DNA of 25,049 bases from Dehalococcoidia bacterium (GCA_023129815.1 JAGMBH010000146.1:1-25049), one strand, 5' to 3'. Shown: positions 1-8,332, numbered from the stretch's first letter. Numbers and translations: made by a program. The notes: generated by a model not told the origin, from the sequence alone.

Positions 1-374
1 GCGACGATTCCGTAGTATTTACCGGCCCCGTTTCACATGAGTTCTTGCCTCTCTACTATGCTGCTTGTGACATCTATGCTAGCTGCTCCAGGTGGGAAAC
101 TTATAATCTACCTCTGCTAGAGGCTCAAGCCTGTAGAAAGCCAGTGGTAGTGTTCAATGTAAGTGCCCATCCAGAGGTTGTGACAGATGGCGAAACCGGT
201 TTCCTCGTCCCATTCACAGATGCCAATGCTCTAGCCGAAGCCATAATTAAGCTCCTCAAGAACGATAAGTTGAGGCAGGAAATTGGGAAAAATGCTTATA
301 AAGCAGCAAAGGAAAAAGTTATACTGGGAGAATATCGCTTGGAAAAACTTGCCGGTCTACAAGGAGGCAACTGA
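1..374 (+). CDS. Family 4 glycosyltransferase, C-terminal part (cut by window edge)
   Basis: This is the C-terminal nucleotide-sugar-binding domain of a GT-B fold, family 4 glycosyltransferase. The reading frame is open from base 3, upstream of the first possible start codon (TTG at 45), and reads DDSVVFTGPVSHEFLPLYY, so the gene begins outside the window. The EX7E motif is intact (E-TYNLPLL-E in SRWETYNLPLLEAQA), followed by a typical PVVVFNVSAHPEVVTDGETGFLV segment that closes the donor pocket. It would transfer a sugar from an activated donor to a lipid-linked glycan on the cytoplasmic face of the membrane. The acceptor and donor cannot be told from sequence. The stop codon lies inside a short palindrome at 371-391. 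The family call is firm. Confidence 0.9.
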   Translation, partial: DDSVVFTGPVSHEFLPLYYAACDIYASCSRWETYNLPLLEAQACRKPVVVFNVSAHPEVVTDGETGFLVPFTDANALAEAIIKLLKNDKLRQEIGKNAYKAAKEKVILGEYRLEKLAGLQGGN

Positions 375-391
375 GGCTTGGCAAGCCTCAG
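371..391. other. Short perfect hairpin at the end of the first glycosyltransferase gene
   Basis: CTGAGGCTT and AAGCCTCAG form a perfect 9-bp stem around a GGC loop, and the TGA stop codon of the upstream gene is part of the left arm. No T-tract follows, so it is not a typical intrinsic terminator. It may be an RNA-stabilising or partial-termination hairpin between this gene and the membrane protein gene 43 bp downstream. Confidence 0.5.
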
Positions 392-433
392 CAATAGGAG
401 CACAGGATGAGATTTCACAGAGGTTACTCGTAA

Positions 434-2938
434 ATGACCCCACCTAATGATTGGCAAATCAATAAGTGCCTGCGATCATCGTTGGCTATTCTGCTGGCCA
501 TCCTCGGGCTAATTGGTCTGGCTTCTTTAGGTTTTGATGTCCCCGGCTTAAGGCAAGTTGTTGGCTTTATTTTTGTCACCTTTATTCCCGGTATCCTCAT
601 CCTCAGAATCCTCAAAATCCACAGCATAAATACAGTAGAAAGCCTCGCCTATTCAGTGGGCTTAAGCGTTGCCTTTGTCATGTTCTCTGGAGCATTCATC
701 AATTTAGTTCTGCCCTTCATCGGTATTTCCAGCCCAATTTCATTGATGCCGGTAACTGCTGCTTTAGCTGTATTCGCCATAATATTGATGGCTGTTGCCT
801 ACAAGAGAGACAGAGGTCATTTATTAACAGTAAATTGTCACTCTGCGCCCTTCGTCTCCTGTCATTCCGAGCCCTTTAATGCCATTGCGAGCGGAGCGAA
901 GCAATCTCCTACCTCTCAGGACAGGCCCCGTGGAGTAGCAAAATTTACTCCACGGGGCAGGCTCCGCGAAGAGCCTATAAGGGGTTCTTCGCTGCTCTTT
1001 TTAGCTCTGCTTCCTCTATTGACCATGCTCGGCGTCGTCCTAATCGATGCCTACCAAAACAATGTTTTTCTCATCATCTCAATGTTAGTCATAGCCGGGG
1101 TTGTTGGTCTGGCTGCCTTTGGCAGGCTTATCAAGCCAAGGGTATACCCATTAGCTATATTTATAATAGGCCTTTGCCTTCTATATCAGACAACATTGAT
1201 GTCCCCTTACCTCATAGGTAGTGACATTTATTCCGAGTATCACTTTTATAATCTGGTGGCTAATAGCGGCTTCTGGGATGCCTCCATCCCTAACAATATC
1301 AATTCATGCCTGTCTACGTGTATGCTGGCCCCAATTTACTCCCTGATGCTTAATATTGACGGGCTGTGGGTATTCAAGGCAGTCTACCCCCTGCTTTTTT
1401 CGCTGGTGCCTTTGCTCTTATTTCATATTTTCAGCCAGCAAATGAGCTCCAAAAAAGCATTCCTGGCCGCTTTCTTTTTTGTGGCCATACCCACCTTCTG
1501 CCTGGAGATGATTGCCTTGCCCAGGCAGCAGATTGCCGAGCTTTTCTTCGCTCTATTCATACTGCTTTTGGTAGATAGAAAGCTCAACTTAGGTCCGAAG
1601 TTGACTCTAGCCATTATCTTTGCCATGTCAATGGTCGTCGCACATTACGCCCTGGGATTTATTGGCTTCCTTTATATGGCGCTTTTCCTACCAGTGGTGG
1701 TCGTAATAAGAAGAGATGTTTTTAGGAGGGCATGGGCCTGGCTAACTAGAAAACGTAGCCACCTGCCCCAAAGGCCGAAGACAGCGCCAGCCTTGCCGGT
1801 AAAAGCGCTGATGGTGATGGTAGCCATTTACTTTATCTTTGCTTTTGCCTGGTATGGAACTGTCACCTCGGGGCTAAATCTCGGAAGCCTGAGTAGCCTC
1901 TGGACGCAGCAGATAAACATCGTTACTACTGAGCTGAGCAAACTAGCACCAGAGTCGGCAGAGTCAATAGAGCCGGCACCAGCAGAGCCAACAGAGCCGG
2001 CACCAGCAGAGCCAACAGAGCCGGCACCAGCAGAGCCAGCAGAGCCGCTAGCCTTCTTTCAGTTCAGCAAGCGCGATGTCCTGGTTCAGACTGCCTTAGG
2101 GCTTGATTTCCCTCAGGCATCACCACAGGGAAAGGGCTTTAGAATTCTGCAATATATTACTCAGCTTTTCCTGGTTGTTGGCTGTCTCAGACTTATCTTC
2201 AGGCGAAGGCACTTGAGATTTACTGGCGAATATATTGCTCTAAGTGTGACCAGCGTCTTGCTGCTCGTAGCCTGTATCTTTGTGCCTGCTTTTGCCAATA
2301 CCCTTAATACTACACGGTGGTATCACATCGCCTTGATCACATTAGCCCCCTGCTGTATCCTTGGCGGTGAGGCTATCTGGCTAGGGGCAAGCTCCTTGTG
2401 GCGGAAACTGAGACGAAGAATACATACCTTAGAGTTTGCTGAGGATAGCCAGGGCTATCTCAAGTTCATAGCAGTAGCGGTACTGATACCTTACTTTCTG
2501 TTTACCTCTGGCTTTATCTATGAAGTTACCACGCAGGAGGTTACTGATAAGATTGATACTCCCTATTCCATTGCCTTAAGCAGCTACCGTCTGGACCTGG
2601 CTGGTGTCTTCTACTGGCCGGACGGTGCTGGCGCCGAATGGCTGGCACAAAAGGCTGGTGATGAATCTAACGTCTATGCCGACCACCATGCTCATAGACT
2701 TGTATGGTTTTACAGTTTCCCCGGGCAAGCAGCCTATTTGCCCCGGAAGGCCACTGAGCTCAAGGAAGGCAGCTATCTTTATTTCACTGCTTGGAACCTT
2801 GCCAAACATGAGATAACATTTGCCACTGGCCCCGGGTTAAGGCAGCATATCGCTTTTAATGACATCCCGGGGCTAAGTCATGTCATTGATAGCAAAAACA
2901 GAATTTATAACAATGGTGGAGCACAAATACTGCGTTAG
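434..2938 (+). CDS. Large multi-spanning membrane protein, GT-C / DUF1616-DUF2206-like
   Basis: An 834-residue protein with many hydrophobic segments. The first four lie within about residues 13-125, and more run from about residue 187 through 700. The N-terminus (FIPGILILRIL, VESLAYSVGLSVAF) resembles DUF1616 proteins. The central loop GSDIYSEYHFYN followed by HYALGF resembles DUF2206/GT-C membrane glycosyltransferases, which use polyprenyl-phosphate sugars on the outer face of the membrane. Function is therefore inferred as a membrane glycosyltransferase or glycan-processing protein. The C-terminal region after about residue 720 is soluble and probably extracytoplasmic. There are two oddities. 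Residues about 135-184 are encoded by an interspersed repeat inserted in frame. Residues about 513-536 are three copies of an 8-residue Pro/Glu/Ala repeat. The start is ATG with AGAGG about 10 bp upstream. Confidence 0.75.
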   Translation: MTPPNDWQINKCLRSSLAILLAILGLIGLASLGFDVPGLRQVVGFIFVTFIPGILILRILKIHSINTVESLAYSVGLSVAFVMFSGAFINLVLPFIGISSPISLMPVTAALAVFAIILMAVAYKRDRGHLLTVNCHSAPFVSCHSEPFNAIASGAKQSPTSQDRPRGVAKFTPRGRLREEPIRGSSLLFLALLPLLTMLGVVLIDAYQNNVFLIISMLVIAGVVGLAAFGRLIKPRVYPLAIFIIGLCLLYQTTLMSPYLIGSDIYSEYHFYNLVANSGFWDASIPNNINSCLSTCMLAPIYSLMLNIDGLWVFKAVYPLLFSLVPLLLFHIFSQQMSSKKAFLAAFFFVAIPTFCLEMIALPRQQIAELFFALFILLLVDRKLNLGPKLTLAIIFAMSMVVAHYALGFIGFLYMALFLPVVVVIRRDVFRRAWAWLTRKRSHLPQRPKTAPALPVKALMVMVAIYFIFAFAWYGTVTSGLNLGSLSSLWTQQINIVTTELSKLAPESAESIEPAPAEPTEPAPAEPTEPAPAEPAEPLAFFQFSKRDVLVQTALGLDFPQASPQGKGFRILQYITQLFLVVGCLRLIFRRRHLRFTGEYIALSVTSVLLLVACIFVPAFANTLNTTRWYHIALITLAPCCILGGEAIWLGASSLWRKLRRRIHTLEFAEDSQGYLKFIAVAVLIPYFLFTSGFIYEVTTQEVTDKIDTPYSIALSSYRLDLAGVFYWPDGAGAEWLAQKAGDESNVYADHHAHRLVWFYSFPGQAAYLPRKATELKEGSYLYFTAWNLAKHEITFATGPGLRQHIAFNDIPGLSHVIDSKNRIYNNGGAQILR
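836..985 (+). repeat. Interspersed 'CHSEP' repeat element inside a coding region
   Basis: The DNA reads TGTCACTCTGCGCCC, TGTCATTCCGAGCCC and CATTGCGAGCGGAGCGAAGC in succession, which is the familiar interspersed repeat seen in many Chloroflexota and related genomes. It is translated here as CHSAPF, CHSEPF, AIASGAKQS and so on. It adds about 50 hydrophilic residues, between two hydrophobic parts of the membrane protein, without breaking the frame. A related element forms the C-terminus of the protein encoded at 20935-22371. Confidence 0.75.
925..958. repeat. Perfect 13-bp inverted repeat within the in-frame element
   Basis: GCCCCGTGGAGTA (925-937) and TACTCCACGGGGC (946-958) are perfect complements around an 8-nt loop. 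The hairpin sits inside the coding part of the repeat at 836-985 and is followed by a second GC-rich stretch (GGCTCCGCGAAGAGCC). It looks like a palindromic unit of the mobile repeat rather than a regulatory site of the gene. Confidence 0.75.
1969..2040 (+). repeat. Three tandem 24-bp units encoding EPAPAEPT repeats
   Basis: Three near-identical 24-bp units starting AGAGCCGGCACC encode EPAPAEPT, EPAPAEPT and EPAPAEPA, flanked by degenerate copies. They form a proline-rich, acidic, probably extended linker in a loop between membrane segments. The near-identity at DNA level indicates recent expansion, so copy number probably varies between strains. Confidence 0.85.
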
Positions 2939-3032
2939 TAACGGCTTCCCTATTTCATCGAGGAAGTCTATAATCTCAAAAGGCTTCATGGGATGCACTC
3001 CAATGCAAGTGAATAAGGAAGGCCATCTGAAT

Positions 3033-4154
3033 ATGGGCATAGTTACTTTCCCCTTGCTAGAATCAGGGGGACCTCCGTTATCAAACCTTATAGAGATATT
3101 GTATCCTCTTTCACAAAACCTTTATCTCATCACTGGAAACGCAGCAGCTACTCTCTCTAAAGATTATAAGAGAGGTAATATTTACTTTTACCTGATAAAT
3201 CATAAAACAGGGACAACAAATACGTTCACTAGAATTATGAGGTTCATTTATACGCAATTAAGAATCTCTTACAGATTAGTGAAGATAAGAAGACATGTAC
3301 ATTTGTGGTTTCTTTTTTTGGGAGAAGGTGGCTTGTTATTACCTATGCTAGCCGCAAAATTATCAAGAAAAAAAGTTATATTAATATCAGCATCTTCTGA
3401 ACAAAAGTTCTCTAAGGCTAACAAAGACCCTCTTTCCTGGCCCGCAAGTTTTCTAGAAAAGCTCAATCGTGTCTTGGCGACTGGAATTGTCGTATATTCA
3501 GAGCGACTTATCAAAGAGTGGCACTTAGGAAAATATAAAAACAAAATCTCAATTGCTCACGAACATTTTCTTGACTTCGATAAGTTTAAAGTAGAAAGGC
3601 TGCCAGAAGAGAGGGACAACTTAATCGGCTACATTGGCCGTTTGAGTCAAGCAAAGGGCATCTTAAACTTTATGGAAGCAATATCAAAAATATTGGAAAG
3701 AGAAAGCAATGTTGAATTTTTGATAGGTGGTGATGGGCAACTACGCACAAAAGTCGAACAGTATCTTAGCGACCGAAGTTTAAATAACAAAGCCAAATTT
3801 GCCGGTTGGATTCCTCACGATGAGCTCCCCAAATATCTAAATGACTTAAAGTTACTTATTCTACCCTCTTACACAGAAGGTTTACCCAATATTATGCTTG
3901 AGGCAATGGCTTGTGGTACACCAGTTTTAGCAACACCTGTCGGGGCTATCCCGGATATTATAAAGAATGAGGAAACTGGCTTTATTATGGAGGATAACAC
4001 TCCTGGATGTATTGCTAAGAATGTTATCAGAGCCTTGAATTACCCAGAGCTTGATAGCATAATCAAGAATGCCCGTGCTCTTGTTGAGAAGGAATTTACC
4101 TACGAGGCAGCGGTGGAAAGGTACAGGAGCATATTAGGGAGTTTGAAAAGATAA
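3033..4154 (+). CDS. Family 4 glycosyltransferase
   Basis: A complete GT-B glycosyltransferase of 373 residues. The N-terminal domain starts MGIVTFPLLESGGPPLSNL. The C-terminal domain has GYIGRLSQAKGILNF, then FLIGGDGQL, and an intact EX7E motif (E-GLPNIML-E in YTEGLPNIMLEAMACGTPV). The frame is open back to 2880, but the ATG at 3033 has AAGGAAGG ten bases upstream and begins exactly where family homology begins, so I prefer it. The longer form would overlap the end of the membrane protein gene. The interior (about 3100-3600) is visibly richer in A and T than neighbouring genes, which hints at a different origin. Donor and acceptor are unknown. Confidence 0.85.
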   Translation: MGIVTFPLLESGGPPLSNLIEILYPLSQNLYLITGNAAATLSKDYKRGNIYFYLINHKTGTTNTFTRIMRFIYTQLRISYRLVKIRRHVHLWFLFLGEGGLLLPMLAAKLSRKKVILISASSEQKFSKANKDPLSWPASFLEKLNRVLATGIVVYSERLIKEWHLGKYKNKISIAHEHFLDFDKFKVERLPEERDNLIGYIGRLSQAKGILNFMEAISKILERESNVEFLIGGDGQLRTKVEQYLSDRSLNNKAKFAGWIPHDELPKYLNDLKLLILPSYTEGLPNIMLEAMACGTPVLATPVGAIPDIIKNEETGFIMEDNTPGCIAKNVIRALNYPELDSIIKNARALVEKEFTYEAAVERYRSILGSLKR

Positions 4155-4239
4155 AGAAGGGAGGTAATAACCCTCTGTGTAGCCTTCCAAATAGTAGTGC
4201 ACTCTAGATTTCAGTACTTTATTGGAAAAGGTAAAGAGT

Positions 4240-4377
4240 ATGAGGATACTAATTTATGTGCCAGCTTCAATACTTAAGGGCAGTGGAGGAGCGATGCATC
4301 TTCGTGAGCTGGTAGAGAATCTCTCAAACTTGGGAAGCAAGGTTGCTATCGTCCCTGGATTGAGGAGACTAAATTAG
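4240..4377 (+). pseudogene. 5' remnant of a family 4 glycosyltransferase gene
   Basis: A 45-codon frame starts MRILIYVPASILKGSGGAM, then HLRELVENLSNLGSKVAIV, and stops at TAG 4375-4377. This is exactly how GT4 proteins begin: first beta strand, glycine-rich loop, then the helix and second strand with the G-x-x-V pattern. It lacks everything after the second strand. A matching GT4 C-terminal tail lies at 5576-5704, beyond the intact gene at 4380-5534, so both are probably ends of one gene whose middle was replaced. It could still be translated. AGGAG in its last codons may serve as a distant ribosome site for the next gene, whose ATG follows the stop by two bases. Confidence 0.7.
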
Positions 4378-4379
4378 AA

Positions 4380-5534
4380 ATGCCACTGCGTGTATGTATT
4401 ACCTGGGCAGGTGTCCTATTGTCGATAGGCGGACTTAGTGAATCTGAATTCAGGCAAAGAATAAACAAAGCTAGCGGAGGCAAAATTCAAGTCACCTTTG
4501 TCAGGAATAAAGAAGAATGTCAGCGCAGCGATTCAAATGTTGTTGCTCCATGGGAAAACAAGCAGCCACCATGGTTGCTATCATATCCTCCCGTGTGCCT
4601 TAGGAATTTACCTTCCCTAATAAGGCAGGATGTACTAGTGGCGGGTGCCATCGGAATGTCTGGCGTAGTCGTATGCTTGCTTTCCAAATTATTCAAAAAG
4701 AAGTCAATGATAACAATTCATGGACATTATGAAGAAGAATGGTCGCTGAAACGGCATTGCACAGTAAAAAATTTGCTTTTCGCAGCTGCTAGTAAATTCA
4801 TACTTGGGTTTGCCGACCTTTTTGTTGCTAATGACCAGCAAATCGCGCAAAAGCTTATTAGTAAAGGTGTTCAAGCATCACGCGTGTCTGTGCGGCGTGT
4901 ATTCGCTGATACCAAGAAATTTTCTAGAGCCTGTGTGTCTGAAGATGGATCCCAAAAGTTTCTTTCTGTTTTTGGACTGCCGGACAAATATGTATTATAT
5001 GTGGGGCGTCTAACTAGTTGGGATGGAGCTCAGGATATGTTTGAAATTATTAAACGGATACATAGCAGTCTACCAGCAGTGAAGTTTGTATTGATCGGAG
5101 AAGGTCCTTTGAAGCCATGGATAAGCCAATCTGTTGCAGAGGATAATCTCAGTGGCATCGTGTTTCAAATAGACAGAGTAAGCCATGAGCTAATGCCATT
5201 CGCGTATTATGGTGCAGATGCACTTGTTTGCCCATTGCATCCACCGCAGTCGGGGGTTGGGAGGATAACACTAGAGGCACTTTCTATGGAGGTGCCAGTC
5301 GTCGCGTATGACATAGGGGAACTTCACTTGGTTGTTAGAAATGACGAAACGGGATATCTGGTGCTTGAGGGGGACACCGATTTGACGGCGGCAAGAACGA
5401 TTTCTTTGCTAATGGCCCCCAACCTGAGGGCAAAATTCGGGAGAAGCGGAAGAAAGTTAGTCCAATGCAATTATGATGTAGATACCTATATAGGTAATTG
5501 GCTGCAGTCGTTGTATTCCTTAGGCTCCACATAA
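4380..5534 (+). CDS. Family 4 glycosyltransferase (intact, lying between remnants of another)
   Basis: A complete 384-residue GT-B protein. The C-terminal domain shows YVLYVGRLTSWDGAQ, then FVLIGEGPLKPW, then the donor-binding region PPQSGVGRITLEAL. In the usual EX7E motif the first glutamate is replaced by serine (S-GVGRITL-E), a variation known in part of GT4. The N-terminus (MPLRVCITWAGVLLSIGG) is short on the usual glycine loop. The ATG at 4380 is two bases after the stop of the preceding remnant, with GAGGAG about 12 bases upstream, so translation may depend on re-initiation. The gene appears to have replaced the middle of an older glycosyltransferase gene. Specific sugar unknown. Confidence 0.85.
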   Translation: MPLRVCITWAGVLLSIGGLSESEFRQRINKASGGKIQVTFVRNKEECQRSDSNVVAPWENKQPPWLLSYPPVCLRNLPSLIRQDVLVAGAIGMSGVVVCLLSKLFKKKSMITIHGHYEEEWSLKRHCTVKNLLFAAASKFILGFADLFVANDQQIAQKLISKGVQASRVSVRRVFADTKKFSRACVSEDGSQKFLSVFGLPDKYVLYVGRLTSWDGAQDMFEIIKRIHSSLPAVKFVLIGEGPLKPWISQSVAEDNLSGIVFQIDRVSHELMPFAYYGADALVCPLHPPQSGVGRITLEALSMEVPVVAYDIGELHLVVRNDETGYLVLEGDTDLTAARTISLLMAPNLRAKFGRSGRKLVQCNYDVDTYIGNWLQSLYSLGST

Positions 5535-5575
5535 CCTTGCTATGGATTACCTGGTGCCTGTTACAAGAACACAAA

Positions 5576-5704
5576 ATGAACAAGCATAGATGCAGATATG
5601 TTTTGGAAAACCCTAGTTGGGAAAGCGTAGCTAAAAGGGTGGCTGAGGTCTGTGAGCAAACGCTTCAGGAGTATAAGGAAACGAGAAATAAAAGGAAACA
5701 ATAG
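5576..5704 (+). pseudogene. 3' remnant of a family 4 glycosyltransferase gene
   Basis: The frame from the ATG at 5576 encodes MNKHRCRYVLENPSWESVAK, then RVAEVCEQTLQEY and a basic tail, stopping at 5702-5704. The pattern 'R.yVlEN.SWE.vAkr...vYe..L' is the standard last helix pair of GT4 enzymes, which normally follows 250-300 residues of catalytic domain that are absent here. It is in a different frame from the intact glycosyltransferase just upstream, and its sequence is not a continuation of that protein, which has its own C-terminus. It is best read as the tail of the gene whose start survives at 4240-4377. Confidence 0.65.
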
Positions 5705-5733
5705 GCACCTTCTTCTCTTCCCTTCAGCGGCTG

Positions 5734-7314
5734 TCATTGATTCCCCTCCGATCCCATATCTTCTCCTTGCTGCTCAGCGCTATCTCGCTCATTGCTGGTG
5801 GGAGGATTTTGCCCGGGAGATTCGGGTGTCCAGAGCCTGGGATTCAAGCCCGAGATAACTTCTCTGATAAGCCTCCTATCTCGTGTGGAAAAGGCTTTAG
5901 ATAACCAAAGCCCCAGAGTAAATACGGCTACTCCCGCAATTATTGCTAAAGCAACATAGTAGACACTAGCAGTTGGCATGAACCTTAGGCAAAAAGCCAT
6001 TACAAGAGTTGCACCTAGAACCTTGCTTAAGAACTTCAAATCTACCTTATAGCTAATGGTTCTCCTTGCCCAGACTGTTACAATAGTTGCCAAGATGAAA
6101 TAAGATACAATGGTTGAAATTGCTGCTGCCATTATACCGATTTTGGGGATTAAAGCTAGATTGATGCCTGCATTGGTGACTGCAGCCACTCCTATCATTA
6201 GCGGTAGCCATTTGGTCTGTTGAACCAAGAGAATTATATAGACATTCATCTGGTATATTCCTAATAATATCGTGCCCAAGGCGACTAGCAAAACTAAGCT
6301 TCCTCCAGCCATATACTCAGTGGTGGCAAGAATGCCAAGCAAAGGTTGAGACAATATATAGAGCCCGACAGTTCCCGGAATGGCGAGAGTTAAGAAAAAC
6401 TTAGTTGAGTATTCCATGTAGTTTCTTACTCTTGATGGTTCCTTTTGCTCCCAAAGCCTAGCTACTGTAGGAAAAAGGACGAAACTAATAGGGCTATAAA
6501 AGAGAGCTATTAAAGTGCCTAAGGTATAGGAGGCAGAGTAAATCCCGGTGTGGGAAAGGCTAAGAAGGTGGGTGATGAAATATCTGTCGCTAGCACTGAT
6601 TATCCAGAGTAGAATTCCGCTTGGTATCTGGGGAATACTGAAAGACAAATAGTGTTTTAATCCTTCAAAGGCTGGTTTTGGAAAGCCTATCTCCCTTATT
6701 ATCATGCTAAAAACTGTGCCTATAAAAAGAGCCTCCCCGACTATAATGAAAGTGACAATCCAGCCAAGGCCATGTCCTGTTGTCACCAGAGACACTATTA
6801 TTGCCATCTTGGCGATGGCAAGCGCTAGCTGAATAACTGATAACCTCTTTATTTTCCCTCTTGCTCTTAAATAGGAGAGTGAAAATGAGAATAAAGCCTC
6901 CGTTGAAGCCCAAAGGAAAGCCAAGGGAACAAGAGAAATATATCTAGGGCTGGCAAACAGGAATATAGACAGGTTTTGCCTCAGCAGCAAAGAGACAATG
7001 AACACAAGGCAGACAAAAGCAAGAATAGGCCATAACATTGTGCCAAAGACGTGCCGCCTTTTCTCCTTGCCTTCTCCTGCGGCTAGGAATCTAACGGTGG
7101 CAGTTGCAAACTGCAGAGTCAGAATGGGAGTTAGCAAGCCAACCGTCACAAGCATCTGCACCCACACACCATAAGTTTCCGGGGAGTAGGATTTGGTTAG
7201 AGCAGGGAGGGTAACTAACCCGGTAAGAAGTATGAATACCTGAGAAATTGCTACCCAGATAACATCGCTGGAGAATTTTTGCGATTCGCTGGTATTTCGA
7301 AAGCTCATTCTCAT
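5734..7314 (-). CDS. Wzx-type polysaccharide/oligosaccharide flippase (MOP superfamily)
   Basis: About 526 residues with 13-14 predicted membrane helices. The typical beginning SSDVIWVAISQVFILLTGLV is followed by LPALTKSYSPETYGVWVQM, a hallmark of the Wzx/RfbX family, which flips lipid-linked glycan units across the cytoplasmic membrane. The C-terminus is a hydrophilic tail rich in Glu, Gln and Pro. The frame is open to a TTG at 7365, which would overlap the methyltransferase gene. ATG 7314 (MRMSFRN) or ATG 7308 avoids this and fits the family start, though neither has a strong ribosome site. It is the last gene of the minus-strand block and converges with the plus-strand glycosyltransferases. 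Confidence 0.85.
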   Translation of the reverse strand: MRMSFRNTSESQKFSSDVIWVAISQVFILLTGLVTLPALTKSYSPETYGVWVQMLVTVGLLTPILTLQFATATVRFLAAGEGKEKRRHVFGTMLWPILAFVCLVFIVSLLLRQNLSIFLFASPRYISLVPLAFLWASTEALFSFSLSYLRARGKIKRLSVIQLALAIAKMAIIVSLVTTGHGLGWIVTFIIVGEALFIGTVFSMIIREIGFPKPAFEGLKHYLSFSIPQIPSGILLWIISASDRYFITHLLSLSHTGIYSASYTLGTLIALFYSPISFVLFPTVARLWEQKEPSRVRNYMEYSTKFFLTLAIPGTVGLYILSQPLLGILATTEYMAGGSLVLLVALGTILLGIYQMNVYIILLVQQTKWLPLMIGVAAVTNAGINLALIPKIGIMAAAISTIVSYFILATIVTVWARRTISYKVDLKFLSKVLGATLVMAFCLRFMPTASVYYVALAIIAGVAVFTLGLWLSKAFSTRDRRLIREVISGLNPRLWTPESPGQNPPTSNERDSAEQQGEDMGSEGNQ

Positions 7315-7334
7315 TGCTCGTGTTGTAGACTCTC

Positions 7335-8168
7335 TTAGCCTCGCTGATAGAGAGCGATAAGCCAAGTCCCTCGTTTTTTAGTGGGTATTAATCGCCTTGC
7401 TAAAGGACGGAGAAGCCTAACTGAGAGTCTATCCCTATCGGATGTGATGGCTCTTAAGGAAGCTTCGCCCGATGAGGAGGAGGAGTAGCCACACTGAGGG
7501 CACAGTGCAGTGGTAGGGAAAGGATTCTTGGGAAGAAGCCCTGTAAATTTAGCTCCTTTTATGAGGAAGCTAGGATAGACCTTTACGGGCAGGCAAAATT
7601 GCAAACTTTGTAAACCAAATTGGCTAAATAGCCCCTTTAACCTTTCTTGGTTGAAAGAGCGAACATGCCTGCTGACATTGAAAACACAGCTACAATGCGG
7701 GCAAACCACTGATGACCTCCCCAGGTCTTCATTATTAGGAACAGTAACAATGATATATTTCGCTGCAACCCTTTGTATTTCTTCTATTGCTCCGGGGTAA
7801 ACCCTGAACGGTAGATGCTCTAGAACCTCGCAGCAGAGAATCAGGTCAAAGCTCTTGTTTGGAAACGGCAAAGAATCTACACTGCCAAGTATCTTTTCAA
7901 CTTTAACATGTCGCAGTGCCTCTCTGCTGCTCTCCAATCCAACAACTTTGCTATATAGCGAATTCAGGCGATTTGTTATTCTCCCATCGCCACAGCCTAC
8001 ATCCAGGATTGAAGAGGAATCTCCAGGGATCAAGGACAAGGTTTGCTCGATTCGCTCCTCTTCTTGAGATGAGATAGAGGAGGCAATTTGAGACCATGCT
8101 TGTTCATAGTACTCATCAGTAAAAGTGCTGTCTCTCAAACTCACTCCTTTGGCACTTTCACTCTTCAT
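7335..8168 (-). CDS. Class I SAM-dependent methyltransferase with Cys pairs
   Basis: A 277-residue protein with a Methyltransf_11-type domain: motif I ILDVGCGDGRI at residues 54-64, the acidic end of the second strand (VVGLES) near 75-80, and LILCCEVLEHLP at 109-120. Two CxxC pairs (CPHC 156-159, CPQC 223-226) flank H-RSF and could bind a structural zinc. This arrangement recurs in methyltransferases of glycan loci. It probably O-methylates a sugar in the surface glycan or its lipid-linked precursor. Its ATG overlaps the stop of the 2-epimerase remnant (ATGA), implying translational coupling to that remnant or to its full-length ancestor. Confidence 0.8.
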   Translation of the reverse strand: MKSESAKGVSLRDSTFTDEYYEQAWSQIASSISSQEEERIEQTLSLIPGDSSSILDVGCGDGRITNRLNSLYSKVVGLESSREALRHVKVEKILGSVDSLPFPNKSFDLILCCEVLEHLPFRVYPGAIEEIQRVAAKYIIVTVPNNEDLGRSSVVCPHCSCVFNVSRHVRSFNQERLKGLFSQFGLQSLQFCLPVKVYPSFLIKGAKFTGLLPKNPFPTTALCPQCGYSSSSSGEASLRAITSDRDRLSVRLLRPLARRLIPTKKRGTWLIALYQRG

Positions 8169-8323
8169 GTTTTGCTTGCGCCAAATTGGGAAATGATATT
8201 GGTCATCCTCTCTGCTGCCTTGCCATCTCCAAACACATTTCTTTGCTTTCCTTCTGGCTTAGAATGCGCAACCGGTTCAATGATTTTGTGTTTATTGGTA
8301 CTAACAACCGAAGCAATCTTCAT
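8165..8323 (-). pseudogene. 3' remnant of a non-hydrolysing UDP-GlcNAc 2-epimerase (WecB/WbpI family)
   Basis: A 52-codon frame starts at ATG 8323, twelve bases after the start of the dehydrogenase stop codon, and ends at TGA 8165. It encodes SVVSTNKHKIIEPV and then NVFGDGKAAERMTNII. This matches the last 50 residues of non-hydrolysing UDP-GlcNAc 2-epimerases, where 'vGtdkekIi.av' is followed by 'NPFGDGkAaerIv.il'. The N-terminal 300 or so residues, including the catalytic ones, are missing. It stays in frame and overlaps the methyltransferase start (ATGA), as an intact epimerase gene would. It may survive only because it carries the coupling signal for the methyltransferase. Confidence 0.75.
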
Positions 8324-8332
8324 CTTAAATTG

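Noticed and set aside
371..391. Intrinsic terminator after the first glycosyltransferase
   Set aside because: The hairpin is perfect but there is no T-tract after it, and the next gene follows closely on the same strand.
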